In this document: one piece after another, positions 60,730 to 64,000 of the stretch | How the letters are laid out: every line of letters begins with the position of its first letter | How positions within the stretch are numbered: the first letter of the stretch is position 1 | NCBI GenBank assembly: GCA_037074705.1 | Contig: CM073591.1 | Location: 9,754,087 to 9,818,086, forward strand | Reading direction: 5' to 3' | Length of the DNA stretch: 64,000 bases | Source of the DNA: Zhengitettix transpicula | Taxonomy: Eukaryota; Arthropoda; Insecta; Orthoptera; Tetrigidae | Position numbers and translations under genes: made by a program | The notes under the pieces: model-generated | Seen by the model: only the letters and a program-made list of their open reading frames with translations | What the model was told of the DNA's origin: nothing | The model's database searches: none

Positions 60730-60960
60730 AATTAGATAAAATAGCGAAATGACAGACAAAATGAAGTGATGATATAAATACCACACACTGTTCCTGGAAA
60801 ATTTGTTCCTTTCAGCAGGTGATTAAAAACTCAAGAGCCACCACTGACACAACTGCATAATCCAGTTAACGGAATCAAAAAACCTAAATAAAATTTTGAG
60901 TTTGTCAAATGGATTGTGAAGTTGTCTCTCACGGCTCAAGTTTTTACTTACAAATATATA
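60730..60960. mobile_element. Foldback family A-like, copy 18
   Basis: aaatagcgaaatgacagaca, ataccacacactgttcctgg and the core ccactgacacaactgcataa; the right arm is partial (gaagttgtctctcacggctc). Confidence 0.55.
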
Positions 60961-61284
60961 TCTCCTATATTACAAATATATATCTCCTATACAAATATAT
61001 ATCTTACAAATATACTTACAAATTCACATTCAAACTTCGATAGTGAGGAAGGATAGAAATAAATAGGAGAAAATAGGAGGATTGCGCTTTATGTGAATTC
61101 ATATGCTCGGGCGAAGAATTACGCAAGTGTTTTCCGATATTTATGAATCGATTTGTCCCAAATAAAAAACCACTTACATCATTCGAATAATATGCACAGC
61201 TAGTTTTCTCCAAAAACTGGCCAATAAATAATTCATAGACTTTTGTGTTACATAAAGACCCTTCTAATTTTCATTAGTACTTAC

Positions 61285-61651
61285 TTTGTGGAGATTCTTG
61301 AAGAGGCTGACTGGTTTCCCCTTGTAGAAGTTGTGCTATTGAATTGTCCGTTGATATAACTTTGCATTCAAGTTCTTCAATATCAGATTCATAATCTACT
61401 GGTTCGTCTTTGGGCTTTTTTATTTCTGTTAAATCGAACGAAGAAGAACTGTCTGTTAAAATTTGAGGGGTAGGAGAAACTGTTGTCGTCGTCGTCGTAG
61501 TATTTGATGAAATCAGTGACGTAACTGGAGGTTCCACACGCTTTCTTTTATAAGTTCTTTGAGGAGTTTCTTCTAAACTACGCAATGGATCCACAGTTTC
61601 TCTTAATCTGGAAACAGGCTGTGTTATTGGAGGCGGTGGAGGAGATTCACT
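61285..61651 (-). CDS. Common exon 4: Pro/Ser/Thr-rich linker with basic NLS-like and acidic segments
   Basis: This exon encodes 122 residues plus one base, from an acceptor (ccttacag) to donor CACAAA|gtaagt. Order of segments: a run of five prolines (SESPPPPPITQP); a basic patch RTYKRKRVEPP that looks like a nuclear-localisation signal; a stretch of seven threonines; a serine run (DSSSSFDL); then the acidic segment KKPKDEPVDYESDIEELE. The KxEP-x-DYxxD layout is reminiscent of the acidic linker of mod(mdg4), and the K-D-E could be a SUMO site, but both are inference. It is low complexity and likely disordered, joining the BTB domain to the DNA-binding tails. The threonine codons form a short trinucleotide run that may vary in length between individuals. 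Confidence 0.88.
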
Positions 61652-62095
61652 CTGTAAGGAACAAAATGTGCAAATGGAAACAAAATTAACAGAATAAAGA
61701 GCTGAATGGAAATTATACATAAAATATGTATCGCCACTAGTAATATAGCAACTTCAGAAAATTTGTAGAAAAATGTCATAAATCATCAAATAAATTCAAG
61801 TTTCCATCGTCAACAATTTTCCTGAAAAATTAACCAGTGCTGCAAGTATACTGATTCCCTTATGCCAGCCAAAAGCAAAATCTAACTTTAAAAGACATAA
61901 TAGACAAACACTGCTCAATGATAAAAAAAAAATGACAACTATTGGTAATCCTTCTCCTAAGATTAGCACTTGAAATACAACAAATCACTAAAATATAACA
62001 AACAAAAACAACAAATATATTTTGTTCCTATAAATGTAAATAAATCAGTCATTTTCTCCTTTCATTTTTTTGTGTTTAGACATTTTTGTACTCAC

Positions 62096-62127
62096 GTCAA
62101 TAGGGGAAGATTGGGTACATTGCATAT
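62096..62127 (-). CDS. Common exon 3: 32-bp microexon
   Basis: Found by phase bookkeeping: exon 2 ends one base into a codon while the exon at 61651 starts in phase 0, so a linking exon of length 3n+2 is required. Between them a tattattcag acceptor is followed by 32 bases and a strong donor, GAC|gtgagt. They encode the junction Asp and then MQCTQSSPID, restoring phase 0. The reading frame is open through both joins. Skipping this exon would read G+AGTGAA, i.e. Glu followed at once by a TGA stop. The coding match is short, so the assignment rests on splice sites, length and phase. Confidence 0.75.
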
Positions 62128-62432
62128 CTGAATAATAATAAAGTAATAGTCCACATTTGAATAATATTTCTTGTTTGTTCGTGGTGATTGCTCCCTTGCT
62201 TCAGAAGAGTAGAACAGTGTAGAATGTCTACTCCATTACACTACTGACGGGATTGTACCATGGATTTCAAACATCAAAGTCCAGATGGCAGTCTAGAGGA
62301 GTAGGCATTCAATACTACACTACTCTTTCGAAATTCGACATGAGACTCATGAAAATTCACGACACCAGAGCCAATTATACATAAAATTACATAATTAAAT
62401 AAAATGAAAGCAAGAATGAGGACACAACTTAC

Positions 62433-62646
62433 CCGAGTAAGCCATGTCCTCCATTAATATACTTACAGGCGGAGAGTCACTTCCTGTCAGGCCCTTAATT
62501 TGCAGCATTTCTGCAGTTTTCAGGAAAGCTGCTAGTTCTTCTTGTCGGACATTTACTTCGCCTTGGTACATGAATTGTAAAATAGCAACAAGCTCTTTGT
62601 GGCTGACATCTTTCAATATCACAATTGGGTGTTTGCAGGGATTTAC
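62433..62646 (-). CDS. Common exon 2: C-terminal half of the BTB/POZ domain
   Basis: This exon encodes 71 residues plus one base. It starts [19 protein letters not shown], includes the BTB helices FMYQGEVNV and [17 protein letters not shown], and ends MEDMAYS plus G. The acceptor is tttttcag with phase 0 in; the donor is CTCGG|gtaagt with one base carried over. The BTB domain therefore occupies roughly residues 8-122 of the protein. The motifs FMYxGEVNV and LQIKGLT are shared by mod(mdg4), tramtrack and lola. The ILKDV spelling is closer to tramtrack and lola-type BTBs than to Drosophila mod(mdg4), so exact orthology stays open. If the intron is read through, the frame continues for a dozen codons and stops, giving a BTB-only product. 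Confidence 0.92.
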
Positions 62647-62719
62647 CTGAAAAATTAGCATAGTACTAAGCAAATTGTTAAGATAAACATTAAGAGACAA
62701 CATTTAGTTGTAAATTAAC

Positions 62720-62911
62720 CTTAAAAAGCTGTTTAAAGTATGGGCTGCACACTGACAACACAATTTTGTGAGCTTGAACAAACTGTCCCTCAGCAGCTAA
62801 TGTGACGTCAACAAGATCTACTTCTTCCAACATAGCATGGAAACCAGTGGATAAATTGCTGTGGAAATTGTTCCATCGTAGAGAAAAATGCTCAGAGTCT
62901 GCTGTATTCAT
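62720..62911 (-). CDS. Common exon 1: start codon and N-terminal half of the BTB/POZ domain
   Basis: This exon encodes 64 residues beginning [20 protein letters not shown], the classic start of insect BTB/ttk-group proteins (F-x-LRWNN). It continues through [25 protein letters not shown] and ends in QLFK. The ATG at 62911-62909 follows an acceptor (tttacag, exon edge 62915) by four bases, so these four bases are 5' UTR. The donor after AAG is gttaat. The exon ends in phase 0 and joins VNPCKHP in the next exon, inside the BTB fold at the usual PYF...NPCKHP position. The BTB domain is a homo- or heterodimerisation module in the nucleus. The start is well supported: it matches the family N-terminus and there is no longer coding continuation upstream of the acceptor. 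Confidence 0.93.
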
Positions 62912-62915
62912 CTTT

Positions 62916-63524
62916 CTGTAAAATGAAATATAAAACAATGAAATTTAACACAAATTTAATGGTAAAATAATTTTAAAAACATATACAATACACATAAACA
63001 ATTTTGCAGTTAAATCACAAGCATTACTGGAAACAATAAAATTTATGCATTACCCTTGACTTACCGCAATGGACTGACATATGAGATATTGTTAGATTGC
63101 ATAACAAAATACAAAAAAACCTACATTTTATCAATAATTAGTATTCATTCAGTTGGTAAAAGAACAGGTATAAAGAAATCTAAATATCACTGATGAAATA
63201 ACATATTATATCTTGCAATAAGATGTATTTCCAATTCTTAAAACATTTGTAATCTGCACAACACAATTCAGGGATTCCCTTAAATCCTTTCTATAATATC
63301 AAAAGTTTTCACCTAAGCAAAATGTTTCTTAAAAATATCATTATAAATCCGCTGATTACATGTCAATTGGCATTACCAAAGTCTGGACAACAGACTAAAA
63401 GAAACAAAAATTCCTTCATTTCTGAATAATATCCATGATTCTGAAACCCTTTTAGATAGAAATATAGCTACCAGACGGAACATGTACACCTAACAAAAAA
63501 TCAGCTTTAAACGCAGTGTTACAA
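62916..63524. other. Upstream of the first coding exon
   Basis: AT-rich with no exon recognised. The acceptor at 62916-62918 shows this is intron, so the promoter must lie further upstream. Family C copy 4 follows. Confidence 0.6.
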
Positions 63525-64000
63525 TATGTTACAAGGTCTACGAGGGCTATTCTCTCACGGGCAGTACCTGCGAGGGATGTTCTCTCGCAGGTAGAACCTT
63601 GTAGGAGAGACACGAAGGGGCTACCTTTGGGGATGCCTTTTCCTCTCCGTTTTTGAACTAAGGTTCCCACAAGCCGAGGCACCTCGGCCTGTTCTGAGAG
63701 GTGTATCTTCCGGGATCACAGACCTTGGGCATACGGTAAGAGTTGTCCGCTATTCCCATTGGAATAGTCGGCTAACTGCCTCCCAAACTGGTCGAGGTAC
63801 GGAGAAGAGAATGCTGCATCCCCAAAGCAAACTCCTCTCCTGCTATCGGAAGGGCGTGGGACAATTACCCAATGCTCGACCTACTTGATGCAGGTTTTTC
63901 TAGGGTTTTCCCTGCATCACTTTTAGGCGAATGCTGGGTAGGATCCTTAAACTATAGCCCGGGGGCCCTAGTTAACCCTTGGCTACCCTTCCGCATCCCC
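63525..64000 (+). repeat. Family C repeat, copy 4 (cut by window end)
   Basis: Matches copies 1 and 3 from the ttctctcgcaggtagaacct block through gggtaggatccttaaacta to ccctagttaacccttggcta, then runs off the window. It lies upstream of the first mapped exon of the BTB gene, in its first intron or 5' flank. Confidence 0.75.

Larger units (their letters stand above)
57556..61284. other. Intron between common exons 4 and 5
   Basis: Contains foldbacks at 57860, 58600, 59222 and 60730, LINE 3' end copy 2 and the retroelement-like tail at 60290. A short direct repeat of tacaaatatatatctcc occurs at about 60950-61015. Confidence 0.6.
5012..62915 (-). other. Gene span: BTB-zinc finger transcription factor with alternative 3' terminal exons
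   Basis: Five common exons at 57-63 kb and ten mutually exclusive terminal exons between 5 and 52 kb form one minus-strand transcription unit. Every junction is phase-compatible: the last common exon ends with the single base G, and each terminal exon starts with two bases that complete the codon, giving Gly, Asp, Glu or Ala. Predicted proteins are 292 shared residues plus a 58-85 residue tail. Proteins of this group (mod(mdg4), lola, broad, tramtrack) are nuclear chromatin or transcription factors that dimerise through BTB and choose targets through the alternative finger tail; that is family knowledge. FLYWCH tails favour a mod(mdg4)-like identity, while paired C2H2 tails resemble lola or broad. 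The first mapped exon has an acceptor just before the ATG, so at least one non-coding exon lies upstream. Confidence 0.88.

Noticed and set aside
61016..61213. Minus-strand frame with HLRNSSPEHMNSH, finger-like
   Set aside because: No paired cysteines, and it lies between common exons 4 and 5 where a terminal tail would not fit.

Overview
The window is AT-rich animal DNA with spliced genes, dense short repeats and microsatellites. The BTB protein family and the exon architecture point to an insect. The repeat style (many foldback elements and tRNA-derived SINE-like units) would suit a large-genome insect such as a cockroach, termite or relative, but that placement is inference.

One gene dominates the window. 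It runs on the minus strand from about 62915 down to at least 5012 and encodes a BTB/POZ zinc-finger transcription factor with mutually exclusive 3' terminal exons. I reconstructed five common coding exons (62720-62911, 62433-62646, a 32-bp microexon 62096-62127, 61285-61651, 57484-57555). Together they encode 292 residues: an N-terminal BTB domain, a Pro/Ser/Thr-rich linker with a basic nuclear-localisation-like patch, an acidic stretch, and a Gly/Ser tail. The last common exon ends in G, one base into a codon. Ten downstream exons on the same strand each begin right after an AG acceptor with the two bases that complete that codon, and each carries its own stop. They would give ten proteins of about 351-378 residues that share the BTB half and differ in the DNA-binding tail.

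The tails are ordered along the locus. Nearest the common exons are two FLYWCH zinc-finger exons (51881-52098, 49228-49433). Then come two divergent C2H2-pair exons (42532-42737, 36022-36203), a related middle trio of C2H2 pairs (32345-32583, 25563-25789, 19356-19615) and a related distal trio (12776-13032, 10589-10827, 5012-5190). A decayed third FLYWCH exon lies at 54641-54795. FLYWCH tails are typical of mod(mdg4); paired C2H2 tails are typical of lola and broad. This locus mixes both, so I describe it as mod(mdg4)/lola/broad-type and give no symbol. The 5' UTR and promoter lie upstream of 62915, probably beyond the window, and further terminal exons could lie below position 1.

The introns are full of non-autonomous repeats. 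The commonest is a palindromic foldback family with a GTGCAGTTGTGTC core, about 18 copies. Others include a second hairpin family, a 211-bp element with perfect 15-bp terminal inverted repeats, a 92-bp tandem array of tRNA-like half-hairpins (5985-6457), four same-orientation copies of a GC-richer repeat, LINE 3' ends at 48.2 and 59.7 kb, an LTR-like element at 44.8 kb and a mariner-like transposase tail at 28.8 kb. A frameshifted protein-coding relic of unknown family lies at 22199-22768 on the plus strand. No tRNA, rRNA or CRISPR was recognised.
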